From: Deltaproteobacteria bacterium
GTDB taxonomy: Bacteria; Bdellovibrionota_C; UBA2361; SZUA-149; JAITKM01
Length of the DNA: 19,320 bases
NCBI GenBank assembly: GCA_031278395.1
Contig: JAITKM010000003.1
Span: 1-19,320, forward strand
Direction: 5' to 3'
How positions within the stretch are numbered: position 1 is the stretch's first letter; each line of letters opens with the position of its first letter. This document shows, piece after piece, positions 1 through 9,400 of the stretch. A program made the position numbers and the translations under genes. The notes under the pieces are model-generated. The model saw only the letters and a program-made list of their open reading frames with translations. It had not been told where the DNA came from and ran no database searches.

Positions 1-1
1 G

Positions 2-763
2 TGTGTTCAACAGACGACAGGTAATTGTACTAATACCGGAATAACTAGTTGCAGTGCTAAGGGAATGGTTGAGTGGGGAACAATGGCAAACTTTACGTCC
101 GGTAAATGTAATGAGATGGCGGAGTATGCAGGAACAGAGAATATGTTTGCAGGCGCGGCGGGAGGTTCGTTATCAGGAGTCGATACAGTATGTGTAACAG
201 ATAGTCGCAATAGCCAATCCTACAGAGTTCGTAAGATGCCTGATGGTAAGTGTTGGATGATAGATAATTTGAGATATGCTCAAGGTGCTTGCATGGATCC
301 AGCGTCGTCGTCAGCAGAAGATGGAGGTACGTATTGTAACAGTAACAATGATGGTTCGTCTCCGTTTACTGGAGGCAAGTGGCCTAACTCGACGACAGGG
401 TGCGGATATTTGTATGCGCGGTCGTGGTCGATAGTAACCGGAAGCAGCGTTATTTGTCCAAGCGGCTGGACACTACCGGCAGATGGAATGTATGGGTATT
501 TGAATAGTATGATGATTAGTGCGCTAGGAGGTGATGGCCTGAAGTATGGCGGAGGCTTAGCGTTTCAGGCGCCGTATTCTGGCAACTATAACAGCAGTAG
601 CTTCCTCACTCAGCAGAGTACCCACGGCCACTATTGGGGTCCTATGGCGGCTAACGTAAGTAGTGCCGAGTCGAACCTGTCCTTCAATTACACTGGCGGT
701 CTGACTACTAGCGGCTACAGCTACAATACGAGTAATTACCTCGCTGTTAGGTGCTACCGCTAG
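2..763 (+). CDS. FISUMP-domain surface protein, 5'-truncated by the window edge
   Basis: The frame is open to the left edge (codons from base 2, before the first ATG at 65), so the start lies outside the window. The protein matches the Fibrobacter succinogenes major paralogous (FISUMP) domain. It has a V-T-D-S-R motif, then YRVRKMPDGKCWMIDNL, a CPSGWTLP motif in the middle, and a C-terminal LAVRCYR resembling the usual VRC(V/I) ending. It is rich in Cys, Ser, Tyr, Asn and Gly, as expected for a secreted or surface protein, but any signal peptide would be upstream. FISUMP domains are structurally related to lectin-like folds and are often multicopy; no precise function is known. Base composition is near 50% GC, against about a third in the neighbours, which suggests transfer or special selection. 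From base 584 to 760 third-position A nearly vanishes (1 of 59 codons, against about 41 of 173 before), as in DGR variable regions. No reverse transcriptase or template repeat is visible in the window. Confidence 0.85.
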   Translation, partial: CVQQTTGNCTNTGITSCSAKGMVEWGTMANFTSGKCNEMAEYAGTENMFAGAAGGSLSGVDTVCVTDSRNSQSYRVRKMPDGKCWMIDNLRYAQGACMDPASSSAEDGGTYCNSNNDGSSPFTGGKWPNSTTGCGYLYARSWSIVTGSSVICPSGWTLPADGMYGYLNSMMISALGGDGLKYGGGLAFQAPYSGNYNSSSFLTQQSTHGHYWGPMAANVSSAESNLSFNYTGGLTTSGYSYNTSNYLAVRCYR

Positions 764-772
764 CTTGCTAGC
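759..772 (+). repeat. Hairpin over the stop codon of the FISUMP gene
   Basis: GCTAGCTTGCTAGC is a self-complementary stem (five or six pairs) closed by a CTTG-type loop, and it contains the TAG stop at 761-763. A second small stem, AGCC-TCC-GGCT, overlaps it at 770-780. The string TTAGGTGCT occurs at 747-755 and again at 782-790, flanking both. Small inverted repeats just 3' of the variable region are known from DGR target genes, where they assist mutagenic homing. Here the role is a guess; a short RNA structure at the mRNA end is the alternative. Confidence 0.5.
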
Positions 773-853
773 CTCCGGCTCTTAGGTGCTTACTGTCTTT
801 TGCTATTCCCCTAGAGACTTATTATCCAGAAAAACAGAGATAATAATCCACGG

Positions 854-880
854 AAAACATAGAAAAAACTCTGTGTTTTT
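854..880 (+). terminator. Weak Rho-independent terminator after the FISUMP gene
   Basis: Arms AAAACATAG (854-862) and CTGTGTTTT (871-879) pair over nine positions with one G-U pair and an eight-base loop. The second arm runs into five T residues. The position, between a gene ending at 763 and the convergent ftsY end at 934, suits a terminator. The AT-rich stem is weak, and since the reverse strand can form the same fold it may act in both directions. Confidence 0.45.
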
Positions 881-933
881 CGTATCTTCTGTAATTGAGA
901 AAAAATAAAAAAATCGTGAACTAAAAGCGTGGA

Positions 934-2364
934 CTATATTTCTTGGCGCTGTCTACGAATTGCTCGGCGGTTGTTCTCAATAACTTCATTTGGTCTTTCG
1001 TAATTGCCAGTTTCATCACTATTGACATTTAATAGGGCATCAACAAATTCTTCAACTACGAACTGTTTTAAATCCTCAAGTTTTTCTCCAATTCCAATAA
1101 ATCTAATTGGTATATCGAGTTCATTTTTAATCGCGACTACAATTCCGCCTTTATATGTGCCATCAAGTTTAGTTACAACCATACTGTTTATATTTACAGC
1201 TCGATTAAAATCACGCGCCTGTTGCAAAGCATTTTGTCCCGTCGAGGCATCGACCACCAAAATAACTTCCAAGATAGCTTCTTGGTATTCTCGCCTAATT
1301 AAATTACCCAAGCTTTCTAACTCTGACATTAAGTTTGTTTTATTATTAAGCCTACCCGCTGTATCTATAAGCATGACATTATAATTCTCCGCCTGCATTT
1401 TTTTAATTGCATCAAATACCACTGCCCCCGGCCTTCGCCCCTGTTCGTCAAAAATAATATCAACTGCACTACGTAGCCCCCAAATCTTTAATTGTTCTGC
1501 CGCTGCCGCCCTAAACGTATCTGCCGCAACAACCAACACCTTAGTGCCAAGTTCTTTAAAACGCGCTGCAAATTTCGCAACTGTTGTAGTCTTACCCACT
1601 CCATTTACACCAACCATTAAAATAATAACGGGCTTTCTATCGTGCAGAGCTAGCTCTAATTTATCAACACTATGGCTACCATCCAGGATATTATAAATAA
1701 TAGTTCTTAAAATAGATATTAACTTATCTTCTGTTAAATTAGTGTCCTGACTAGCTAAGTCTTTAATAGACTTAATCAGCAAGTTAGATACATTAATCCC
1801 TAAGTCATTAGTTACTAATAGTTCTTCTAGTTTTGCATAAAATTCAGCATTAATTTCTTGTTTCCTTACCCAAAGCAACTTTAAACCAGAAAGTAATTTA
1901 TCTCTAGTCTGTTTTAAACCATGTCCTACTCCAAGAGGAGCTTGTTTTGCTTGATCAAGCTCTGCCGTTTGTGGCGATAATTGTGTAATATCTGGTTCTA
2001 ACTGATTGTCTTTTTGCCCTATATTCACCTCAAAATGGCACTTATCTGGAGAATCTATATGTTTATATTGATGGACTAAAAATTTATTAGCATTATTAAA
2101 AGCTTTAGAAGTTTCTAATAAATAATCTTCAATTTTTAAGATTCTTTCATTTATTTTTTGTATCTCCTGCTTGAAATTAGCTATATAGGTTTGTTGTTTG
2201 CTGGACAAATCTTCTATTTTTATAGCCTGCTCGCTAAAAGCCTGACTCTGTTTTTTAATATTAATACTAGAACCTTCTCTTGTCCTAGCCACTGCTATAA
2301 TGGCTATTAACGAGGCAAATACAGAAATAACAAAAGAAATAATATTTAATATATTTAAATCCAT
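934..2364 (-). CDS. ftsY: Signal recognition particle receptor FtsY, membrane-anchored form
   Basis: SRP receptor GTPase that docks SRP-bound ribosomes at the inner membrane for co-translational insertion. The 476 residues start with one hydrophobic segment (about 7-27), followed by a charged, probably coiled-coil stretch (about 35-95) and a variable linker. The NG domain fills about 150-445: the P-loop is GVNGVGKTT (252-260), then DTFRAAAAEQL (282-292), DTAGR (334-338), the specificity motif TKLD (398-401), and GIGEKLEDL followed by EEFVDALL. The anchor replaces the acidic A domain of E. coli FtsY, as in several other lineages. The usual DPAAV before the FDAI segment reads RPGAV here. A basic tail of about 30 residues follows the G domain. 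It lies 64 bases downstream of smc on the same strand, probably co-transcribed. No Shine-Dalgarno is visible before the ATG; the leader is A/T only. Confidence 0.95.
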   Translation of the reverse strand: MDLNILNIISFVISVFASLIAIIAVARTREGSSINIKKQSQAFSEQAIKIEDLSSKQQTYIANFKQEIQKINERILKIEDYLLETSKAFNNANKFLVHQYKHIDSPDKCHFEVNIGQKDNQLEPDITQLSPQTAELDQAKQAPLGVGHGLKQTRDKLLSGLKLLWVRKQEINAEFYAKLEELLVTNDLGINVSNLLIKSIKDLASQDTNLTEDKLISILRTIIYNILDGSHSVDKLELALHDRKPVIILMVGVNGVGKTTTVAKFAARFKELGTKVLVVAADTFRAAAAEQLKIWGLRSAVDIIFDEQGRRPGAVVFDAIKKMQAENYNVMLIDTAGRLNNKTNLMSELESLGNLIRREYQEAILEVILVVDASTGQNALQQARDFNRAVNINSMVVTKLDGTYKGGIVVAIKNELDIPIRFIGIGEKLEDLKQFVVEEFVDALLNVNSDETGNYERPNEVIENNRRAIRRQRQEI

Positions 2365-2428
2365 AATATTTTTAATTTAAATCGTTCAGAGGCTAAAAAA
2401 TTAATCTCAAGGCATCAGCTTAACGCTT

Positions 2429-5400
2429 TCATGCAACATCATTTAAAAATTCGTCAGTTTGTTCCAAATTGACTGACAAGGCTGTAGAAATTCCTTTTTC
2501 TTGCATGGTAATCCCAATTAATCTGTCAGCTGACACCATGGTTTGCTTGTTATGCGTAATCACCAGAAACTGTGTCTTTTTTGAAATTCCTTTGATTAGC
2601 TCCAAAAACCTACTTAAATTAGCTTCGTCTAACGGTGCGTCAACTTCGTCTAAAACACAAATTGGATTAGGTTTATACAAAAATACAGAAAATAAAAGCC
2701 CAATCGCTGACAAGGCTTTTTCACCACCAGACATTAAGTCCAAACTTTTTAATTTCTTGCCCGGTGGACGAATTGCAATTTCAACCCCACTAGTCAAAGG
2801 ATCATCTGGATTAATTAAGGTCAAATGCCCACTGCCTCCACCAAACAATTGTGGTATTAATTGTTCAAATTTTTTACTAACAAATTCGTAAGTTTCTAAA
2901 AATTGAGCTTTAGAAATTTCTTTTAATTTCTTAATTGTATTTTCCAAAGTAGTCTTAGCAGACTCTAAATCTTTACTCTGTTGTTGCATACCGGTTAAAC
3001 GTTCCAATTCGGTTTTATATAATTCAATAGTTGATGAATCAACTTCACCTTCACGTTCAATCCGACTTCTAATTTGTTGTTGTTCCTGTTTAGCAGCTTC
3101 AAGACCAGCCGCAATATCTGAATTAAACCCCTGCAAAAAAGTTAGTGCGGCTTCTAAACTTGGAATAGCCAACTGTTCTGGATAATTTCTTTCTATCTCT
3201 TCGCACAACATAGTAAGTTCAAGTTGTCCTTTTTCCAAAGTGAGTTTGGCGTTGTTTTGTAACTTGAGTAATTTATCACTCTGGCGTCGGTATTCCTCAC
3301 TACTTTGTGCCTTTTCAGATAAAGCTGCAACCATCAGATCACGGGCAGTCTCTAATTCTTTGAGTTGAGTTTGTCCCTGGTAATATTCTTCTTGCAGTTT
3401 AGTAAATTTGCTATCCCCGCCTGTATGAGACTGTTGAAACTGTTTTAAGTTATCTTCTAATTTAGCACTAGTTTCTTGTAACCCTTGAATAGCAGTTTTT
3501 AATTCAGCTTCTTCTTCATCCAGCCTTAACAATTCAGCCTGCAAACCAGCTATCTTTTTTTGTTCAAATTCTAATTTACTCTGAGCGGCAGAAACCTCAG
3601 ACAAGACAGCTCGTAATTGTCCTTGGACGCGCCTTTCGGATTCAACTTTTTTGTTGTTAATTGTTTGCTCGGTTTGTCTAACTTTATTCAACGAAAAATT
3701 TAATTTTCGTTGATATTCAATAAATAGTTCGCGGTTAGCTTTGAGTTCACGAATATTTTGGTCTAATTTTTTGAGTTCTTCATCTTGGCTAGAGAGTAGG
3801 GAATCTAAAACTAATAGCTCATTATTTAAAGCTTCGGCTGCTAGTGTTTGCTCTTTGATACGACGTGTCCAAGACAAAGATAAGCCTTTTCCGTCGGTGG
3901 TAAACCACCCCCAATGTGTAACGACTTCTCCAGATTTGGTAACAATTACAATCGCGGAATAGTTATTTATTCTTCGAAATTCCTGCCAAGCTATTGCCTC
4001 GGCTAGTGTGTTGACTACAAAAACATTGCCTAAAATTGCTCCAGCTATTTGTAAAAATTCTGGCTCAATTTGTAACAGATCCAATAAAGCCAAAGCTGAC
4101 GGAGCAAGTTCTATTTCAGTATTGTTGATAGATACTAATTCTGGAGTTGGACATTCTCGATACATTACTCCAAACTTGACTTTTGAGTTATTGTTAGAAC
4201 CAGGATATTTTGCAGCAAAGCCTTGATAGTCGGCATGCACTAGAAAATCAGCTTTATCCCCCAAAACAGCATTGATTGCTGTTTGGTAAACTTCTGGCAC
4301 AGTAATTCCAGCAGCAAAAACCTTACCAGCTTCACCAGTTAATTCGTTCACTTGTTTGACAACGAGGTTAGCCATTTCTTCTAGTTGAGCATTTAAGGTG
4401 GCAATTTCGCTTTCTATGCGAGCTAGTTGTAGTTGTTTTTGATTTTTTTGATTTTGATTTTCTTTAAAAGTCTTTCTTTTATTGGCAATCTCAAACTCAG
4501 CTTGCCTTAAAATATCTGTTGAACCAGAAAGTTTTTCGCACTGTGCAGATAACTCTTCAATTTCAGCTTTCTGCTCTAGTAAACTTGAGTTTTCATTGCC
4601 ACTTTCTATTTCTGCTAAAACCTGCGCGAGGCTAAGCTCGGTTTGAGTTTGTTTATCTTTTAATTGTTCAATTTCTTGCGTCCATAAGACCAAATTGTTT
4701 TCGCTAGTTTGAGATTCGGTTTTGAGGGCGACACGACGTTTGTGTAGGCGCTCAAGCCGTTGGTAAAGAGAAGTAATTTGTTCTTCAATGCGAGTGCCTT
4801 CAATTTTAATTTGGTTTTCTTTTTGTTTTTCGGCGCTGATTTTCGTCCACAGAATATCATTTTGTGAGCGCAGTTGAACGATATTGGTATCACTAATGTG
4901 GAGGTCAGCTCTAATTTTTTCACTTTCGGCTGATAGTGCTAAGAGTTGATTTTGAAGCTCCTCAAGCTCTGCCGCTAAAGAATCTATTTTGTTTTTATGT
5001 TCACTTTTCTGAATAACAATTTGTGAAGATAAGGCATTAAATAAAAGGAAATCTAATTCTTTAAGACGAGCTTTAAGTTCAGCTCTTTGTTCAGCGCGAG
5101 TAGCTTGCTTTTTTAAGGACCGGACTTGTTTCTCAACTTCGGTGATGACGTCGGAAATTCTAAGTAAGTTTTGAGAGGTTTTTTCGAGTTTGCGTTGTGC
5201 AACTTCGATTCTAGCTCTAAACCCTGAGATTCCGGCTGCTTCTTCTAGTAGCTCGCGTCTTTCGATTGGCTTTTTAGAAAGAATCTGAGAAATTTGTCCT
5301 TGTTGAACAATACTTAACCCTCTGGCGCCAAGTCCGACAAATCTGTAGAACTCGACCATATCACTGAGGCGGCAAGGAACTTTATTAATAAAATACTCGC

Positions 5401-6007
5401 TTTCGCCGGAACGGTATAGGCGACGAGTTAGTTGAACTTCTGTAGCAGAGAAAATGCCAGGAATATCGGTAATATTTGAGGCAAGGATATGTTTATTGGC
5501 AATTTGATCTTCTGTGGTAATAATTCCGTTAGCAACATTAGCATTTTGTTGGGATAGGTCGTTCGGGTTTGAAGATGCTGTTTTATCAATATATTGTTGG
5601 GATGAGTTATTCGGATTAGAAAACTCTGTTTTGTTAATATTTTGTTTGAAAATATTGTTTGAATCTAAAAGGGTTGATTGATCAATATTTACTATTTCGT
5701 CTATTCCGCCAGAAATAACAGTAAAAGTTTGAGCTGTAGGTTCGTTATTATTTTTAAGCGTTACAGATACTTCACACATACCGAGAGGGCGTCTAGCATC
5801 AGAACCATTAAAGATTAGATCTTCTAAGATACCGCCGCGCAATTGTTTGGCGCTTGTTTCGCCCAGTACCCAGCGTAAGGCATCTACAATATTTGACTTG
5901 CCGCAGCCGTTAGGACCGACAATCCCAACAAATTTTTTATCTAAGTTTAAAACAAACCTATCAACAAATGATTTAAATCCGAATATTTCAAGTCTAGTTA
6001 TCTGCAT
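2429..6007 (-). CDS. smc: Chromosome segregation ATPase SMC
   Basis: SMC organises and segregates the chromosome as a ring-shaped ATPase dimer, normally with ScpA and ScpB. The 1192 residues are full length for the family. The N-terminal head has Walker A GPNGCGKSN (31-39) and the TRRLYRSGESEYFINK segment (194-209). Long coiled-coil arms flank a hinge containing the GEAGKVFAAGI region. The C-terminal head has the ABC signature LMSGGEKAL and Walker B ICVLDEVDAPLDEAN. A feature not usual for the family is a low-complexity insert of roughly 70-90 residues in the N-terminal head (about 92-187), built largely of three 16-residue repeats. The ORF ends in TGA, which argues against reassigned TGA. 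The start is the first ATG in frame and opens the expected MQITRLEIFGFKSF sequence. No Shine-Dalgarno is present, and a TATAAT lies only 11 bases before the ATG. ftsY follows on the same strand. Confidence 0.96.
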   Translation of the reverse strand: MQITRLEIFGFKSFVDRFVLNLDKKFVGIVGPNGCGKSNIVDALRWVLGETSAKQLRGGILEDLIFNGSDARRPLGMCEVSVTLKNNNEPTAQTFTVISGGIDEIVNIDQSTLLDSNNIFKQNINKTEFSNPNNSSQQYIDKTASSNPNDLSQQNANVANGIITTEDQIANKHILASNITDIPGIFSATEVQLTRRLYRSGESEYFINKVPCRLSDMVEFYRFVGLGARGLSIVQQGQISQILSKKPIERRELLEEAAGISGFRARIEVAQRKLEKTSQNLLRISDVITEVEKQVRSLKKQATRAEQRAELKARLKELDFLLFNALSSQIVIQKSEHKNKIDSLAAELEELQNQLLALSAESEKIRADLHISDTNIVQLRSQNDILWTKISAEKQKENQIKIEGTRIEEQITSLYQRLERLHKRRVALKTESQTSENNLVLWTQEIEQLKDKQTQTELSLAQVLAEIESGNENSSLLEQKAEIEELSAQCEKLSGSTDILRQAEFEIANKRKTFKENQNQKNQKQLQLARIESEIATLNAQLEEMANLVVKQVNELTGEAGKVFAAGITVPEVYQTAINAVLGDKADFLVHADYQGFAAKYPGSNNNSKVKFGVMYRECPTPELVSINNTEIELAPSALALLDLLQIEPEFLQIAGAILGNVFVVNTLAEAIAWQEFRRINNYSAIVIVTKSGEVVTHWGWFTTDGKGLSLSWTRRIKEQTLAAEALNNELLVLDSLLSSQDEELKKLDQNIRELKANRELFIEYQRKLNFSLNKVRQTEQTINNKKVESERRVQGQLRAVLSEVSAAQSKLEFEQKKIAGLQAELLRLDEEEAELKTAIQGLQETSAKLEDNLKQFQQSHTGGDSKFTKLQEEYYQGQTQLKELETARDLMVAALSEKAQSSEEYRRQSDKLLKLQNNAKLTLEKGQLELTMLCEEIERNYPEQLAIPSLEAALTFLQGFNSDIAAGLEAAKQEQQQIRSRIEREGEVDSSTIELYKTELERLTGMQQQSKDLESAKTTLENTIKKLKEISKAQFLETYEFVSKKFEQLIPQLFGGGSGHLTLINPDDPLTSGVEIAIRPPGKKLKSLDLMSGGEKALSAIGLLFSVFLYKPNPICVLDEVDAPLDEANLSRFLELIKGISKKTQFLVITHNKQTMVSADRLIGITMQEKGISTALSVNLEQTDEFLNDVA
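5546..5689 (-). repeat. Three 48-bp tandem repeats inside smc
   Basis: Three consecutive 48-base units encode NIDQSTLLDSNNIFKQ, NINKTEFSNPNNSSQQ and YIDKTASSNPNDLSQQ (SMC residues 107-154), followed by a partial fourth (NANVANG). Units two and three agree at about two thirds of bases, so this is an in-frame DNA duplication that has drifted. It is rich in Asn, Ser and Gln and probably disordered, emerging as a loop from the ATPase head between Walker A and the RRLYRSGESEYF strand. Confidence 0.85.
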
Positions 6008-6018
6008 CTTAGTAGTTT

Positions 6019-6024
6019 ATTATA
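6019..6024 (-). promoter_or_regulatory. Possible -10 box of a nearly leaderless smc transcript
   Basis: Read on the minus strand this is TATAAT, ending 11 bases before the smc ATG. Transcription starting about seven bases after the box would leave a leader of only four or five bases, consistent with the absent Shine-Dalgarno. No good -35 hexamer is seen 16-18 bases upstream, and TATAAT-like strings are common in AT-rich DNA. Confidence 0.35.
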
Positions 6025-6178
6025 TAAATTTTGTAATGATTTAATACGCTTAAAAACCAATACAATATTTTTTACCCAATGAGTTTTATAAAAGCCTGCT
6101 GCTTATAACCAATTATTAAAATTTAACAAACTTTTTGATTTTAATTATTTGAGTAAAAAAGTAGGTATCCATTTTTTT

Positions 6179-6192
6179 TGGTATCGGGTTAC
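6179..6192 (+). repeat. Degenerate end of the palindromic element family
   Basis: TGGTATCGGGTTAC differs at one of 14 positions from the end shared by the elements at 9705 and 19205. The opposite end is poorly preserved; TAACCGAGTA at 6285-6294 could be its remnant. Probably a decayed copy. Confidence 0.4.
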
Positions 6193-6303
6193 ATAAAAGT
6201 TAGTCCTAATTCCCCTTGCAATTCCATTGTATTTTACTTCTATAATGATTCTAACTATCAAAATATGGCTAATTAATTAAGCGATAACCGAGTAAATATA
6301 TTG

Positions 6304-6417
6304 TTATATACCATTAATTAGAAATAACTCTGGCGGCAAAGGTTCTAAGAATAAACCGCCCGGCATGAAAGTCTCGGGTAAAAATATGACATTGCATACT
6401 CCATTTTTTATCGCCAT
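6304..6417 (-). CDS. Possible 37-residue small protein after the RND gene
   Basis: An ATG frame opens two bases after the RND stop codon (TAG, then TC, then ATG) and runs 37 codons to TAA, giving a product that starts MAIKNGVCNVIFLPETF and ends in a Pro/Leu-rich stretch. The close spacing would allow translational coupling with the RND gene. There is no Shine-Dalgarno, no recognised family, and a frame of this length arises easily by chance. Listed because of its position only. Confidence 0.2.
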   Translation of the reverse strand: MAIKNGVCNVIFLPETFMPGGLFLEPLPPELFLINGI

Positions 6418-6419
6418 GA

Positions 6420-9400
6420 CTAGTTCTTATTCACGAAATTCACAAATTTTTTAACCATTAAATATAGCGGCGGGATTATAATTAAGGTCAAGAGAGTACT
6501 AACTAACAGACCACCCACAACTACAACACCCATCGGGCGCCGACTCGTGGCACCAGCTCCTAGTCCAATGGCAATCGGCAGAATACCCATAATCGTTGCA
6601 AAGGAAGTCATGAGAATCGGACGAAAACGAATTTTTGCCGAAGTCATAACTGCCTCCTTTAAATCCATACCTTTCTCAACTAACTGATTTGCAAACTCGA
6701 CAATCAAAATCGAGTTCTTGGTTACCAAACCCATCAATAACAGCAAACCAATCTGACTAAACAAATTCATATTCATTGCCGGAATTCGCGGCACAAGATT
6801 TGCCCCCAGCTTTGCCCACCACGACGGATCCGGAACATAATTTGCCATTACGTAAAATAGTTCACCAAGCATGTTCACTAGATTCAGTAAATACAATGAC
6901 AAAAAAGCTCCAGCCGTCGCTAGCGGCACAACTAACATCACTATAAATGGATCACTCCAACTTTCAAATTGTGCTGCCAGCACTAAATAGGTAGCAATTA
7001 ACGCTAACACCACTACAAATAATGTATCACTGCCAGCTTCATTCATGTCTTTAATTGTTCCAGTCCACTCATATGTAAACCCTTCAGGCAAATCTTTGGC
7101 TAAAAATGTTTCAACTTCATTTTTTATCTCACCAATAGATTTCCCGGATGGCGCCCCCTCAATCGTTGAAGAACGAAGGCGATTATAATGATAAATTGAA
7201 CTTGGTCCAGAAACTTGGCTGTGTGAAACAACACTACTTAACTGAATTAACTCACCTACGTTATTTCTAATATAAATATTATCTAAGTCGTCCGCCGTTC
7301 CACGTGATTCACGATTTAACTGAACAATTACTAAATATTCTTTTCCGTCTTTCGTAATTCTAGTTAAGTCTAACCCACCAAATAAAACCTGCAAAGTACG
7401 GGACAAATCTTGAATTGAAATACCAAGTGTTGCAGCTCGATCTCTATCGATCGTCAGTTTAAGTTCTGGCTTATTGAGATTAAATCTTGCCCTAATTGAT
7501 TTTAATATTCCCATCTTGGTCAATTCCTTAACCAGGTGAATCGTATAATCGTTTAGCACTTTCAACTCTCTATATTTAATTACCAGTTGAAATTCTTGAC
7601 GCATTCCACGTTCAATAGCTTTAGGCGCAATAGGATACGCAATCGCCCCATGAATTTCGTTAAAAAATCTCGTGCCCAGTCCCTTAGGTCCACCCAAAAT
7701 ATCGTGAACATTTCGCTGACGTTCTTCTTTTAATTGAGTAAACATAATTGCCATATTATTTCGCCCTGGACTGCTATTTCTGCCCATCGCAATAGACGCC
7801 ATATAGCCTTCGACTTCTGGTATTTCGGATAATATATCTTCGCCTTTTTTTAATTCTTTATTCATGTAATTAGCAGTCGCACCTTCCGTGCCATTAAGTA
7901 TAACCAAGAAACGTCCCTTATCTTCGTTAGGCATAAACTCCTTAGGCAGTAAAAAAAATAAACCATAGCTTAGCAAAGCTGATAAGAACATAAAGGCGAT
8001 AATGCTATTTCTTTGCTCAATTGCCCAGTTCAGAATTTTAGCATATTTTTCACCGAGCTTATCAAACTGCTGATTTAAATATTTGGTAAATTTGTTTTCT
8101 TTTTTATGGTCAATATGTTTGAGCAGCTTGGCGCCTGCCATAGGCGTAAGTGTTAAAGCTACAAAGGCTGAAACCAAAACTGAGCCAGCAATTGCCATTG
8201 CAAACTCAATAAACAACCTCCCTGTAAAGCCAGACTGAAATCCCATAGGTATGAAAATTACAACTAGTGTTATGGTCGTTGCAATAACTGCAAAGGTAAT
8301 TTCATTCATGGCTAACACGGCAGCCTTTTGGGGATGTTCCCCCCTTTCTATATGGCGATAAATATTTTCAACTACCACAATAGAATCATCAACTACAATG
8401 CCGATGGCTAATACTAATCCAAGCATTGTGAGAGTGTTAATTGAAAAACCAAACAAACCAAAAATTGCAAAAGTCGCGATAATTGAAACTGGAATTGTCA
8501 AGAAAGGGATAAAAGTCGAGCGCCAGTCTCGCAGAAAAATATAAATTGTAATGATAACTAATCCAAAAGCAATAAACAAGGTTTCCCAAACTTCCTTAAT
8601 GGATTTACGAATGAACTTTGATTCGTCATATGCGACATTTATATTAATTCCCTTAGGAACAAACTGTTTGATTTGTTCTAGCTTTTTCAAGACATTGTCC
8701 ACGACTTTTGTAATATCAGACTGCGATTGACGAATAACACCAAGTCCGATAGAGGATGAGCCAGAATATCTACTCAATCCATATTCGTTTTCAACTCCAT
8801 TTTCTGCATAGCCAATATCTTTTAAGCGGACTAAAGTTTCAGGACTACGTTTAATAATAATATTATTAAACTCCTCGTCAGTCAGCATTCGTCCTTTCAT
8901 AGTGATGGAAAACTCTTTGTCTAGTCCTTCAATCCTGCCGCTGGGGAGTTCAATATTTTGATCTTTTAAAGCATTATCAATATCTTGCAAAGTTACATGG
9001 TGTGCCGCCATTCTTAGTGGATCAATGCGGATTCTAATTGCAAAACGCTTCTCACCACCAATCATGATTGAGCTAACACCATCAACGATTTGCAAAGGTT
9101 CTTTAAATTGCTCTTCGGCAATTTTTGTTAAAGCTACTGAATCGTAACGATCACTGGAGAGGGCAATCCAAAGCATTGGCGATGTATCTGCCTCTTCTTT
9201 AGCAATAGTTGGATCGTTGATTGTGTCGGGAAGTCTGCCACGCACACGAGAAACTCGATCGCGGACATCTTGGGCAGCTAGTTCAATATCACGATTGAGG
9301 GTAAATTCTACAGAAATATTACTAACCTGTTCGCGACTTTCACTAGTGATAGTTTTTATACCTTCAATACTGTTAATGGCTTCTTCAATTCGCTCGGTAA

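Larger units (their letters stand above)
6008..6419. other. 412-base gap between the RND gene and smc
   Basis: No convincing gene. It holds a possible smc -10 box (6019-6024), a degenerate copy of one end of the palindromic element (6179-6192, TGGTATCGGGTTAC, 13 of 14 matching TGGTATGGGGTTAC), and a 37-codon reading frame directly after the RND stop (6304-6417, listed separately). I see no clear terminator for the RND gene and no RNA gene. Confidence 0.6.

Noticed and set aside
2-763. TGA recoding as in Gracilibacteria-type genomes, suggested by the FISUMP gene common in candidate phyla
   Set aside because: smc ends in TGA at the expected end of the protein, and no gene contains an in-frame TGA that needs reading through.
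4660-4923. 87-codon minus-strand frame inside smc
   Set aside because: It lies in an alternative frame of the strongly supported SMC coiled-coil region and is Lys/Leu rich, as a shifted reading of that sequence would be.
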